A stretch of DNA of 64,000 nt from UBA3700 sp963592135 (lineage in GTDB: Bacteria > Bacillota > Clostridia > Christensenellales > UBA3700): assembly GCA_963592135.1 (NCBI GenBank), contig CAVAVP010000035.1, positions 9,259-73,258 on the forward strand. The letters run 5' to 3'. Positions 15,736 to 24,410 of the stretch are shown here, one piece after another. The notes beneath the pieces were generated by a model. That model was not told the DNA's origin and ran no database searches. It worked only from the letters and a program-made list of their open reading frames with translations. Position numbers and translations under genes: made by a program. Position 1 is the stretch's first letter; the number at the start of each line of letters is the position of its first letter.

Positions 15736-17475
15736 ATGAAAAAAAGAGATGACATTGATGATGAGATCATTGACGACATCGACGATGAAGTTGTTGACGA
15801 TGAAATAGTTGACGATGAAATTGTAGATGATGACATTGAGGATGTAGTTGAAGTTCAAGAAGATGATGACGAAGATGTTGATTATGCAATGGTTGAAGCC
15901 CCATCAGGGAAAGGTTTAAAGACTAATCAAAAGAACAGCAAAAAGAAATTAGGTAAAGGCGCTAAGGCTGGAATTATAATTGGTGCAATTGCTGTCGTTT
16001 TAATTATTGCTATCGTTGTTGAAGAATTAACATTAGGCATCCTTGGAATTTTTGGAAAGAAAACTCAAATTGTTGCAGGAGAATTTGATTTACTTTTATC
16101 TTTAAATGGGTATAATCAAAAGCCTGATACAAGTGGTATTAAATTAAAAGATGGTGCAACTGAAGATCATATTATTTCAGTAAGTGAAATGTTAACGGAG
16201 TCTGGAATTAGCGGTACAACAGGCACTGGTAATACTAAGTTTGCTGCTGCTTTGTATAATTTGGCAGTAACAAATTATAGAAACGTAAATGGAACTGGTT
16301 GGAATTGTTATACAGATTCAGATGTATATGCTACAAATGTTAAAGCTTTAGGATTTTTAACTTTTGATAGTTTCAATGTAGGTGTTCGTGCAGCCTACAA
16401 TCAAGGAAGTATGCAAAGTAATTACGCTGCGCATAAGGCTGCAGGAATAGAAAATTATTTCTCTCAAACAATTTCTGGTGTAACAAAGTTAGACATAGGT
16501 TCTGTTCCTGGTAATATTACAAATACATTAAAATCAAGCTTTGGATACAACAATCAAGAATTTTTATATGATAATGTTTTTGCTTTAAGAAGAGGTATAA
16601 ATGGTGGAGCCACATTCTATGGAAATACAGATCCAGAAGGCTATTACTATTTAATGGGTGCATATAATGAAACATTTAGTGCAGATTATTTTAATAAATT
16701 TAAAACTTTTGATCCAGCATCTATTAAAACACAAGAAGGATATGATCAAAAATCTTCATATATTCATAACTATGATGCAACAACAGACGCTGTAGCAAAG
16801 AACTTAGATTATATTGAAACTCCAGCAAATGTTATTAATACATCAAGAAAAGCATGGGATACACTAGATACTTATTATCAATATGCATATAAATTAAAAC
16901 CATATGACTTAGAAGAAAACTACTACGCTGGTAACTATGGAACGGGCTGGGCAGCATATGACTTTAGAGAAGAATATCTAGATGATTCAACGGAAATCTC
17001 TTATGATAAAAAAACTGGTGTTTATACAATTAATTATGTAGTAAAAGAAGAGAAGGTTGATGATGCTTGTATGTTTGCAAAAGGAAGTTTAATTAAAGAT
17101 ACTAAAGACTATATTATGATGCAAACACCAACTTATACTTTACAAATTAACAAGGTTGAAATCTGGGAAAATGGATTAATTAAGAGTTGGGAAAGACAAG
17201 AAACTGTAGCTTCAGAGCAAAAGGCTAAATTAGTTGTAATCACTGGTGTATGTAATGGTGGTGGTGGAACAACAAACCACACATATCAAACATTCTCTTA
17301 TGAAGAAATTGATTATAGTCCACTAGCATTAGCAGCAAGAGTATGGCCACAAATCGGACAAGATGTTGCTGGAAAATATAAGCAAGATTTATCAAAGTAC
17401 ATGGATTTTGATACTTATAAGCCTTATATCTTAAAGCAAGCAAACGAAAGATTTGGCACTGAATTTGCAGTCTAA
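15736..17475 (+). CDS. Membrane-anchored protein with acidic repeat N-terminus, unknown function
   Basis: I do not recognise the family. Residues 3-55 form a low-complexity acidic tail built from repeats such as DDEIVDDEIVDD; at DNA level the repeat unit is near GACGATGAAATTGTT (15760-15840). A lysine-rich stretch (65-80) precedes one transmembrane segment (about 82-108, AGIIIGAIAVVLIIAIVVEE). The remaining 460 residues should be extracellular and are rich in Asn, Tyr and Gly (for example AAALYNLAVTNYRNVNGTGWNCYT), with no motif I can assign. The start follows GGAG. It lies 85 nt after the ECF gene and may be co-transcribed. The architecture resembles two other proteins in the window (22344-24407 and 38422-42801). 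Confidence 0.75.
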   Translation: MKKRDDIDDEIIDDIDDEVVDDEIVDDEIVDDDIEDVVEVQEDDDEDVDYAMVEAPSGKGLKTNQKNSKKKLGKGAKAGIIIGAIAVVLIIAIVVEELTLGILGIFGKKTQIVAGEFDLLLSLNGYNQKPDTSGIKLKDGATEDHIISVSEMLTESGISGTTGTGNTKFAAALYNLAVTNYRNVNGTGWNCYTDSDVYATNVKALGFLTFDSFNVGVRAAYNQGSMQSNYAAHKAAGIENYFSQTISGVTKLDIGSVPGNITNTLKSSFGYNNQEFLYDNVFALRRGINGGATFYGNTDPEGYYYLMGAYNETFSADYFNKFKTFDPASIKTQEGYDQKSSYIHNYDATTDAVAKNLDYIETPANVINTSRKAWDTLDTYYQYAYKLKPYDLEENYYAGNYGTGWAAYDFREEYLDDSTEISYDKKTGVYTINYVVKEEKVDDACMFAKGSLIKDTKDYIMMQTPTYTLQINKVEIWENGLIKSWERQETVASEQKAKLVVITGVCNGGGGTTNHTYQTFSYEEIDYSPLALAARVWPQIGQDVAGKYKQDLSKYMDFDTYKPYILKQANERFGTEFAV

Positions 17476-17488
17476 TTTATAAAAAAGG

Positions 17489-17516
17489 ATGTCGCATGGT
17501 AATAACCATGCGACAT
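17489..17516. terminator. Strong hairpin between acidic protein gene and nahK-like gene
   Basis: A perfect 11-bp stem ATGTCGCATGG/CCATGCGACAT with loop TAATAA. On the plus strand only TTTAT follows, while the minus-strand side has six T, so direction is unclear. It ends 10 nt before the kinase ATG, where no Shine-Dalgarno site is visible. Confidence 0.6.
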
Positions 17517-17526
17517 TTATCTAAAA

Positions 17527-18609
17527 ATGGATGTTAAAAACATAATTAATAAGTTTAATATGACAGAAAATGTTATTAGTGTGGAGCCGTTTGGTAATGG
17601 TCACATTAATGACACTTTTTTATTAAAGACGGAAAGTGGTGACTTTGTTTTACAAAATTTAAACACAAAAGTGTTTAAAAAGTACGATGGTTTATCTAAC
17701 AATATTACCTTAGTTACAACACATATAAACAATCAAATAATTGCCAAAAACGGTCATTTAACAAAAGAAGCTTTAATATATATTCCATGTAAAGATGGAA
17801 AATATTATTACTACGATAAAGGTAATTGTTATAGAATAAGAAATTTAATTCCAGATTCTATAGTTTATCAACAATCAGATGATATTCACATATTACAAGA
17901 AGCAGGAAAGTGTCTTGGAGAGTTTATAGAAAAATTAGATAATTTCGATGCTAAAGCATTATGTGAGGTAATTCCTAATTTCCATAACACATCATCAAGA
18001 TATAAAGACTTTAAAAGATCTATTGAAAAGCATTTAGCAAATAGAAATAATAAAGCAATTAAAGAAATTAAATTTGTAAAAGAAAGAGCAGATTTTGCCG
18101 GAGAAATTGTAGATAAGTTAGAAACAGGAGAACTTCCTTTAAGAGTAACTCATAATGATACAAAGTTAAATAATATTTTATTTGATTCAAAAACAAATAA
18201 AGCTTTGTGTCTTATAGATTTAGATACAATAATGCCAGGCAGTTTGTTATATGATTTTGGTGATGCGATAAGAATATCTTGTTCGACAGCTGAAGAAGAT
18301 GAACAAAACTTAGAGAAAGTTCATTTTAATATTGAAAGTTATGATGCATTTACAAAAGGGTTTATAGGTGCAGTTAAAGATAAAATAATACCACTTGAAG
18401 TTGAAATGCTGCATAAAGGTGCAATAATTATGACGTATGAGTGTGGAATGAGATTTTTAGCAGATTATTTAGACGGCGATATCTACTTTAAAGTAGACAG
18501 AGAAAGTCATAATTTAGAAAGAGCTAGAACTCAATTTAAAATGGTAGAAGAAATGGAGCAAAGACAGGAAGAAATGAAAGCCATTGCTTACAAATATTAT
18601 AAAAATTAA
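17527..18609 (+). CDS. Sugar 1-kinase of the N-acetylhexosamine kinase (NahK-like) family
   Basis: A 360-residue kinase with the aminoglycoside-phosphotransferase fold. The catalytic loop is VTHNDTKLNNILFD (about 208-221) and the metal-binding Asp lies in CLIDLDTIMPGSLLYDFGDAIR. Overall length and sequence pattern (EPFGNGHINDTFLL, IVYQQSDDIHILQEAG) match NahK-like enzymes that phosphorylate GlcNAc/GalNAc at C1. galE follows directly, which supports a role in converting a hexosamine or hexose-1-phosphate to UDP-sugars. No lacto-N-biose phosphorylase is present here. The start lacks an obvious ribosome site and sits behind a strong hairpin. Confidence 0.8.
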   Translation: MDVKNIINKFNMTENVISVEPFGNGHINDTFLLKTESGDFVLQNLNTKVFKKYDGLSNNITLVTTHINNQIIAKNGHLTKEALIYIPCKDGKYYYYDKGNCYRIRNLIPDSIVYQQSDDIHILQEAGKCLGEFIEKLDNFDAKALCEVIPNFHNTSSRYKDFKRSIEKHLANRNNKAIKEIKFVKERADFAGEIVDKLETGELPLRVTHNDTKLNNILFDSKTNKALCLIDLDTIMPGSLLYDFGDAIRISCSTAEEDEQNLEKVHFNIESYDAFTKGFIGAVKDKIIPLEVEMLHKGAIIMTYECGMRFLADYLDGDIYFKVDRESHNLERARTQFKMVEEMEQRQEEMKAIAYKYYKN

Positions 18610-18620
18610 TGGAGGATAAA

Positions 18621-19637
18621 ATGAGCGTATTAGTTACAGGAGGAGCTGGATATATTGGCTCTCATACAGTAATAGAATTAATAGAAAATGGTTATGATGT
18701 TGTTGTTGTAGACAATTTATGTAATTCGAAGAGAGTAGCATTAGAAAGAGTTGAAAAAATCGTTGGGAAAAAGATTAAGTTTTATCAGGAAAATGTTTGT
18801 GATTTAGAAAAAATTAGAGACATATTCAAAAAAGAGAACATTGACTCAGTAATTCATTTTGCTGGCTTAAAAGCTGTAGGAGAAAGTTGTAGAAAGCCTT
18901 TAGAGTACTATCAAAACAATTTAATATCAACATTAACACTTATTCAAGCAATGAGAGAATTTAATTGTAAGAATATAGTATTTTCTTCATCAGCAACAGT
19001 ATATGGACAACCAAAGAGTGTGCCAATTAAAGAAGATTTTCCATTAGGACCAACCACAAATCCTTATGGTTCTACAAAGTTGATGATTGAAGATATGTTA
19101 AGAGATATATATAAAGCAGATAATTCATTTAATATTGCACTTTTAAGATATTTCAACCCAATAGGCGCTCATAAGAGTGGTTTAATTGGAGAAGATCCTA
19201 ACGGAATACCAAATAATTTAATGCCATATATTACTCAAGTTGCAATAGGCAAATTGGAGAAACTTCATGTATTTGGCAACGATTACCCAACACATGATGG
19301 TACTGGTGTTAGAGATTATATTCACGTTGTGGATTTAGCAAGAGGTCATATTTGTGCATTAAAAAAATTAGAGACCAAGCCAGGACTAGTTACATACAAT
19401 CTAGGAACAGGAAAAGGCTATAGTGTACTCGATATGGTAAAGGCTTTTGAAAAAGCTTCAGGGAAGAAAATTCCTTATGTTATTGATCCAAGAAGACCAG
19501 GAGATATTCCAGAGTGTTACGCAGATCCTGCAAAGGCAAAAAAAGAGATTGGATTTGAGTGCAAATATGATTTAGAGGAAATGTGTAAAGATAGCTGGAG
19601 ATGGCAAAGTACTAACCCTAAAGGTTATGGGGACTAA
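18621..19637 (+). CDS. galE: UDP-glucose 4-epimerase
   Basis: This NAD-dependent enzyme interconverts UDP-glucose and UDP-galactose and often the N-acetyl forms. The Rossmann loop is TGGAGYIGS near the N-terminus; VVVDNLCNS, HFAGLKAVGES, the catalytic SSSATVYG with Tyr in NPYGSTKLMIE, and RYFNPIGAH follow. The ATG at 18621 is preferred because GGAGG lies 5 nt before it; this gives 338 residues, the same as E. coli GalE, whereas the in-frame ATG at 18609 overlaps the previous stop. It forms a two-gene unit with the NahK-like kinase. Confidence 0.95.
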   Translation: MSVLVTGGAGYIGSHTVIELIENGYDVVVVDNLCNSKRVALERVEKIVGKKIKFYQENVCDLEKIRDIFKKENIDSVIHFAGLKAVGESCRKPLEYYQNNLISTLTLIQAMREFNCKNIVFSSSATVYGQPKSVPIKEDFPLGPTTNPYGSTKLMIEDMLRDIYKADNSFNIALLRYFNPIGAHKSGLIGEDPNGIPNNLMPYITQVAIGKLEKLHVFGNDYPTHDGTGVRDYIHVVDLARGHICALKKLETKPGLVTYNLGTGKGYSVLDMVKAFEKASGKKIPYVIDPRRPGDIPECYADPAKAKKEIGFECKYDLEEMCKDSWRWQSTNPKGYGD

Positions 19638-19643
19638 TTTTGT

Positions 19644-19672
19644 TGCAAAAACATATATTATAAAATATAATG
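19644..19672 (+). promoter_or_regulatory. Promoter of the CapD-like gene
   Basis: TTGCAA (19644-19649) and a perfect TATAAT (19667-19672) have a 17-bp spacer. The ATG follows 26 nt later behind AAGGAG. Confidence 0.72.
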
Positions 19673-19697
19673 TTAAGGCTTATTTAAGGAGTTTTAG

Positions 19698-21662
19698 ATG
19701 CTTAGACATAGATTAAATAGAAATTCTTACGCTATAAGAACATTTAGGGAAGTTGGTATACTAGTAATGGATGTTGCTGTTGTATGTTTAACTTTTATTA
19801 TTTCACTAATTTTAGGCGAAATATATGTTCTTAAAGCAGGCGTGGATATTGATATATGGTCAGGAGCTGTAAAAGCAATAGTCGCAATAATAGGATTATA
19901 TGGCTTATCATTTTGGGGTTTTAGAGTATTTAAAGTTGTTTGGAGATATGCCAAAATTAAAGACTATTTAAGAATTTTAGGTGCTTCAGTTGTTGCATTC
20001 GTGATTTTTATTTTACTTGATCAAAAATTTGATTTTATTAACAATGATGTTCAAATACACGCATCACCTAATCATCAACAAGATTACAAGGTTTATCCAG
20101 TTTATATAATATTCTTTAGTATGTCTAATTTTGTATTATTCATAACTAGAGCAATTTATGAGCTTATATTTAACTATACAAGAAATAAAATGGAGTTAAA
20201 ACCAAGACGAAAAACTTTGGTTATTGGCGCTGGATTAAGTGGAAGTTCATTAATAGAAGACTTATTAAGACCAGAAAGTATTTATGAACCTATTTGTATA
20301 TTGGATGACGATAAAGATAAAATGGGTAGAATAATTAACGATGTTGAAGTTGTTGGTACGATTAGTGATCTTGAAAGTGTAGTTAAGAAATTTGATATAA
20401 ATACTATTATATTTGCAATTCCATCAATGCCTTCTGATAAAAGAAAGGAGGTTTTAAATGTTTGTGCGAAAACTGGATGTAGAGTAAAGGTTTTGCCATT
20501 CTTTACTGAGATCGTAGATAATATGGGAATAACCCAACAAATGAGAGATATCAACATTGATGATCTTTTGGGCAGAGAGAGTATTTCTTTTGATAATCAA
20601 ACAATATCTAATTTAATTAAAGGCAAAGTTGTAATGGTCACAGGTGGTGGCGGCTCAATCGGTTCAGAACTTTGTCGTCAAATTTGGGCATATGGTGCAA
20701 AAAGATTAATTATCGTAGATGTATATGAAAATTCGACATATAATATTCAACAAGAACTTTTAAGAAAGTATGGAAGAGATATAGATTTATTTGCTGAAAT
20801 AGTTTCAATAACTGACAAAGGTGAGCTTGAAAAAGTGTTTATGCAACATAGGCCTGAAATTATTTTCCATGCCGCAGCACATAAACATGTTCCGTTAATG
20901 GAATCTGAGCCAGTAGAAGCTGTAAAGAATAATGTATTTGGAACTTTAAATGTAGTTGAGCTTGCTGCTAAATATAAAGTAAAGAAATTTATAATGATAT
21001 CTACGGACAAAGCTGTAAATCCTACTAATGTTATGGGTGCCACGAAGAGATGTTGTGAAAAAATTGTTCAAATGATGTCTCAAAAGGATAATGAAACAAC
21101 GTTTGCGGCGGTAAGATTTGGAAATGTATTAGGAAGTAATGGTTCAGTTATTCCTCTTTTTGAGTCTCAAATTAAGGCAGGAGGCCCAGTAACAATTACT
21201 CATCCCGACATTATAAGATACTTTATGACTATCCCAGAAGCGGTTTCTCTTGTTTTGCAAGCAGGAGCATTTGCTCAAGGTGGTGAAATATTTGTTTTAA
21301 ATATGGGTGAACCTGTTAAAATTCAAACACTAGCAGAAAACGTTATTAGAATGATGGGACATATTCCAAACGGGGATATAAAAATTATTTATACAGGCTT
21401 AAGACCAGGTGAGAAACTATACGAAGAGTTGTTAATGGCAGAAGAAGGTTTAAAAGAAACTGCTAATGAGAAAATAAAAATCGGAAAACTTGCAAATATA
21501 GATATTGAAGATTTTACAAAAGAATTAGAAAATATGCGTGAAATTTGTAAAACAAATGACAAGTTAGAAGTTATAGAACAATTAAAAATTCTAGTTCCAA
21601 CATTTCATCACGATAGGGCTTTTTTTGATAAATTAGAAGAAAAGGCAAATTCTAAAGAATAA
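19698..21662 (+). CDS. CapD/FlaA1-family membrane nucleotide-sugar dehydratase
   Basis: A 654-residue polysaccharide biosynthesis protein. The N-terminus has about four transmembrane helices (roughly residues 18-160), then a first Rossmann-like domain (TLVIGAGLSGSSLIEDL), then the extended SDR domain with GGGGSIGSELCRQI near residue 315, FHAAAHKHVPLME, and STDKAVNPTNVMGATKR, where Met replaces the usual catalytic Tyr as in long CapD/WbpM/PglF enzymes. The likely reaction is 4,6-dehydration of UDP-GlcNAc, the first step to bacillosamine-type sugars. The aminotransferase at 57392 and transferase at 58581 could use its product. It is monocistronic with a strong promoter. Confidence 0.9.
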   Translation: MLRHRLNRNSYAIRTFREVGILVMDVAVVCLTFIISLILGEIYVLKAGVDIDIWSGAVKAIVAIIGLYGLSFWGFRVFKVVWRYAKIKDYLRILGASVVAFVIFILLDQKFDFINNDVQIHASPNHQQDYKVYPVYIIFFSMSNFVLFITRAIYELIFNYTRNKMELKPRRKTLVIGAGLSGSSLIEDLLRPESIYEPICILDDDKDKMGRIINDVEVVGTISDLESVVKKFDINTIIFAIPSMPSDKRKEVLNVCAKTGCRVKVLPFFTEIVDNMGITQQMRDINIDDLLGRESISFDNQTISNLIKGKVVMVTGGGGSIGSELCRQIWAYGAKRLIIVDVYENSTYNIQQELLRKYGRDIDLFAEIVSITDKGELEKVFMQHRPEIIFHAAAHKHVPLMESEPVEAVKNNVFGTLNVVELAAKYKVKKFIMISTDKAVNPTNVMGATKRCCEKIVQMMSQKDNETTFAAVRFGNVLGSNGSVIPLFESQIKAGGPVTITHPDIIRYFMTIPEAVSLVLQAGAFAQGGEIFVLNMGEPVKIQTLAENVIRMMGHIPNGDIKIIYTGLRPGEKLYEELLMAEEGLKETANEKIKIGKLANIDIEDFTKELENMREICKTNDKLEVIEQLKILVPTFHHDRAFFDKLEEKANSKE

Positions 21663-21686
21663 TTATCAGTAGTAGGGTTTATAAAC

Positions 21687-21719
21687 AAGAACTTTTTAAG
21701 TAAGGCTCTTTTTTTTTCG
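21687..21719 (+). terminator. Probable terminator of the CapD-like gene
   Basis: An imperfect stem AAGAACTT/AGGCTCTT is followed by nine T. A second 9-bp inverted repeat ATTATCAAA/TTTGATAAT lies just after it (21738-21776) and is not explained. Confidence 0.45.
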
Positions 21720-21788
21720 ATAATTTTTATTTATAATATTATCAAATAATGCTTTGACAAAAAGGGGTTTGATAATTTAATTAAGTAG

Positions 21789-22285
21789 GCAAAAGAAGAG
21801 GCATTTGTTATTATCATAGATGAGATAGCATATTTAGCTAAGGCCGATAAAGGTTTTTTATTTGAATTGCAATTTTATATAGATGATAAGTTTGAAAATA
21901 CAAAAATTAAGTTAATATTGTCTGGCAGTAATATTTCGTTTATGAAAAAATATTGAAAGATAGAAGGACTCCACTTTTTCAAAGAAGTACATTTCAAATA
22001 CATGTTACAAAATTATAATTTTCAGCAGCATTGCAATTTTTAGATGGACTTGCAAAAGGCATTGGAAAAAACGAGAATCATTTAATTGTTATTGAATGTA
22101 AATATAGAAAAAATCATTTCTCTAAAGAAATGTTTGAAAAATTAAAAGAAAGCATTTCAGTGTTTGATGGGTATAATAAGATAGATTATTATTTGTTTTC
22201 AAAGTCAGATTTTTCTACAGGGGTAACAAATATTAATGATGAAAATATTCATTTAATTACCTTGGATAAATTGTTCGAAAATTAA
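21789..22285 (+). pseudogene. Remnant of an ATPase_2/DUF234-type AAA ATPase
   Basis: The N-terminus with Walker A is missing. The remnant starts at the Walker B region (FVIIIDEIAYLAKAD) and sensor 1 (KLILSGSNISFM), then meets a TGA near 21954 and a frameshift after which the frame reads RTPLFQRSTFQIHVT, a family-typical stretch. A large internal deletion follows, and the end (22031-22285) encodes a DUF234-like nuclease-fold C-terminus (LIVIECKYRK with the ECK metal-site pattern, LYFLFSKS-like stretch, HLITLDKLF). A related N-terminal fragment sits at 43977. Certainly nonfunctional. Confidence 0.82.
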
Positions 22286-22302
22286 TTTTACGATGTTTGT
22301 AT

Positions 22303-22338
22303 AAAGGCCGCTATGATTTTTTTATCATTGCGGCCTTT
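22303..22338 (-). terminator. Hairpin terminator at end of apgM-surface protein unit
   Basis: A long stem AAAGGCCGC/GCGGCCTTT extended by ATGAT/ATCAT with a hexa-T loop. It lies 6 nt past the stop of the minus-strand gene; tails are only moderately T rich. Confidence 0.55.
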
Positions 22339-22343
22339 AGTAA

Positions 22344-24407
22344 TTAAACTGTTTCTTTGTATATTATTGAGGTTTCTGTGCTATCTGTATAGAAGCCATA
22401 ACCTTCCGCTTTTATTGTAATAGAAAGATTTTTAATATCAGTTATGGATTCTTTTTTAATTGAATATTTAGTTTCTAATGAAGTTGTTTTAATTTCTACA
22501 TCACCAAACTTTATAACATAAATTTTTGCATTTTCAACTTGAGGAATAGTAATTGTTAATTCATAAGAATCATCAACTTCTGTATAGGCATAAGAAGCTT
22601 CTGAAACGCTATTTAATATTGCAGTTACTTTGTTTGAAGCCATTGATTCTCTAGAGCTTGTTAAATACTTTTGATTTGAACAAGCGGTAACTCTTACAGA
22701 GTGATATCCTACAGTATTAAAGATATTAGCAACTTCGTCAGAGTAGTTTTTAAGATTGAATCCATCACTAGATTCTACAGCTGTCTTGTTATCGTCTTTA
22801 ATTTCAATTGTCATATTGCCATCAATAACCACTTTATAGTAATCAGCATAGCTTACTTTTGCTATTTTTAATATAGAACCATCGCCAACACTGCTATTTC
22901 CTAAAGTGACATTTGGAGTGGATAATTGTAATGTATAAGAATATTCGATGGTCGTTGCTTCATCGCTGTCCATATATAAAGTACTTGGAGCTTCTGCAGT
23001 TAACTTATCAAAAGAATAATTACCTTTTACTTTTACAGCTATAGTGTTATTTGCTCCGCCATTTAAGACAGTAGTAACATCATAGGATTCGGTTTCTTGG
23101 CTTGCTTTTTCTACACCATTAACTATAAATACATATAAAGATGCATTGTCTACTTTTGCAGCTACCGCAAAGAATGAGTCGCCCTCTTCTTTTATGATTA
23201 AATCAGAAGGGGATTGTAATTTTTCAATATAGATAATCTTTGAGCAATTTGTAATAGTTAGGTTATCTTCAAAAGCATTATAAATGCCTAAAACTTTTAT
23301 ATCTTTATATGAATTACATACATGACCTTGTAGCATAGCAACTCTTTCGCCATTTGTAATACTATTAACCTTACCATAAATTTGGGCTGTAGAATTTGTT
23401 AAATCAACATCGTTTAATGTGGCATTATTGTTTATAGTAATATTAGAATTGTTAAATACAGTATTTTTTGCTGTAATATTTGCATTTACAATAACGCTAT
23501 TACAATTATTGAATTCCATGATTGCAGTCTCAGAGGTTGTAATATTTCCATTGATTTTACATTCATTAGAAACTTCTATTTTTGCGCTATCATCAACTTG
23601 CAATCCGTTTAATGTTACATTCTTAGCTTTAATAGTTATAGATCCATTAACCTTTATATTAGTTGCAAAATTATATGTTGCATTATCTCCTTCGATAACA
23701 AGATTCTCAACAATTAATTGTCCCTTGTTTACATATTTTCCACTTTTTCTTGTACCAATATTAACAATGGCACCATCAGTGGTTTTTAGTGTTAGTGTGT
23801 TTGTTACCGTCAAAGTGTGACTATGTAAGTCAATTGAAGCAGAGCATTTTTCAAGTGTTAAGTTTTCTGTTTCAACATCTTTTTGTAAGACGAAATAATA
23901 ATTACTGTTAGCAGCCCTGTTTAAAGCCTTTTCGCTTGTAAAACTGGTGGCATCTTTTACCATTATTTTGTGTCTATAATAGAAGAATGTAGGGAAGAAT
24001 ATTGCACTAAACAATACAACAAATGCGACAATAGCTGTTGTAATAATTAGAATTTTTTTCTTCTTATCCATTGGCTCTTTCAATTTAGCCTTTTTGTTTT
24101 CAAGTGGAGCTATTGGAGGATTAACATCGCTAGTATTGTCTAAAACGATTTCATCGTTTTCATTAACCTTATAAGAAGGGTTAATGTTTTGCTCAACATT
24201 GTCCTCTGCCTTACTCTCTTCTGTGGATTCAGTCGTAGAACCTTCTTGAACAGGACTATTCTCTATAGTAGGTACGTTTTCGCTTTTATCATTTGAAGTC
24301 GTAGAATCTTCATTTGAATCTATAACGTTTGCTTCTATAGATTCAGTATTTTCTTTTACTTCATTTTCGTTAGTTTCGTTTTGGTTTAAATTTTCCTTAT
24401 CGTCCAT
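22344..24407 (-). CDS. Single-pass membrane protein with beta-helix-like ectodomain, unknown function
   Basis: I cannot name the family. Residues 1-108 are hydrophilic and Glu/Asn/Thr rich with no signal peptide. A basic patch (KKKKI) precedes one transmembrane segment (about 118-145, ILIITTAIVAFVVLFSAIFF). Residues about 155-350 are short repeating strands rich in Asn, Thr, Ile and Val (LTLEKCSASIDLHSHTL, GNITTSETAIMEFNN), which suggests a right-handed beta-helix. The rest has several Ig/FN3-like strands. The start follows AGGAGG. It begins 3 nt after the apgM stop, so both are co-transcribed, although no functional link is obvious. It is probably exposed on the cell surface. Confidence 0.78.
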   Translation of the reverse strand: MDDKENLNQNETNENEVKENTESIEANVIDSNEDSTTSNDKSENVPTIENSPVQEGSTTESTEESKAEDNVEQNINPSYKVNENDEIVLDNTSDVNPPIAPLENKKAKLKEPMDKKKKILIITTAIVAFVVLFSAIFFPTFFYYRHKIMVKDATSFTSEKALNRAANSNYYFVLQKDVETENLTLEKCSASIDLHSHTLTVTNTLTLKTTDGAIVNIGTRKSGKYVNKGQLIVENLVIEGDNATYNFATNIKVNGSITIKAKNVTLNGLQVDDSAKIEVSNECKINGNITTSETAIMEFNNCNSVIVNANITAKNTVFNNSNITINNNATLNDVDLTNSTAQIYGKVNSITNGERVAMLQGHVCNSYKDIKVLGIYNAFEDNLTITNCSKIIYIEKLQSPSDLIIKEEGDSFFAVAAKVDNASLYVFIVNGVEKASQETESYDVTTVLNGGANNTIAVKVKGNYSFDKLTAEAPSTLYMDSDEATTIEYSYTLQLSTPNVTLGNSSVGDGSILKIAKVSYADYYKVVIDGNMTIEIKDDNKTAVESSDGFNLKNYSDEVANIFNTVGYHSVRVTACSNQKYLTSSRESMASNKVTAILNSVSEASYAYTEVDDSYELTITIPQVENAKIYVIKFGDVEIKTTSLETKYSIKKESITDIKNLSITIKAEGYGFYTDSTETSIIYKETV

Positions 24408-24410
24408 AAA

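Noticed and set aside
15645..15836. Minus-strand serine-rich reading frame opposite the acidic repeat
   Set aside because: It is the antisense of the repeated Asp codons and has no ribosome site.
15736..17475. Glucosaminidase or other peptidoglycan hydrolase
   Set aside because: The Tyr/Asn/Gly-rich ectodomain suggests it superficially, but no catalytic motif could be identified.
21738..21776. Inverted repeats of an insertion sequence
   Set aside because: The 9-bp repeat ATTATCAAA/TTTGATAAT encloses only 21 bp, with no transposase or target duplication.
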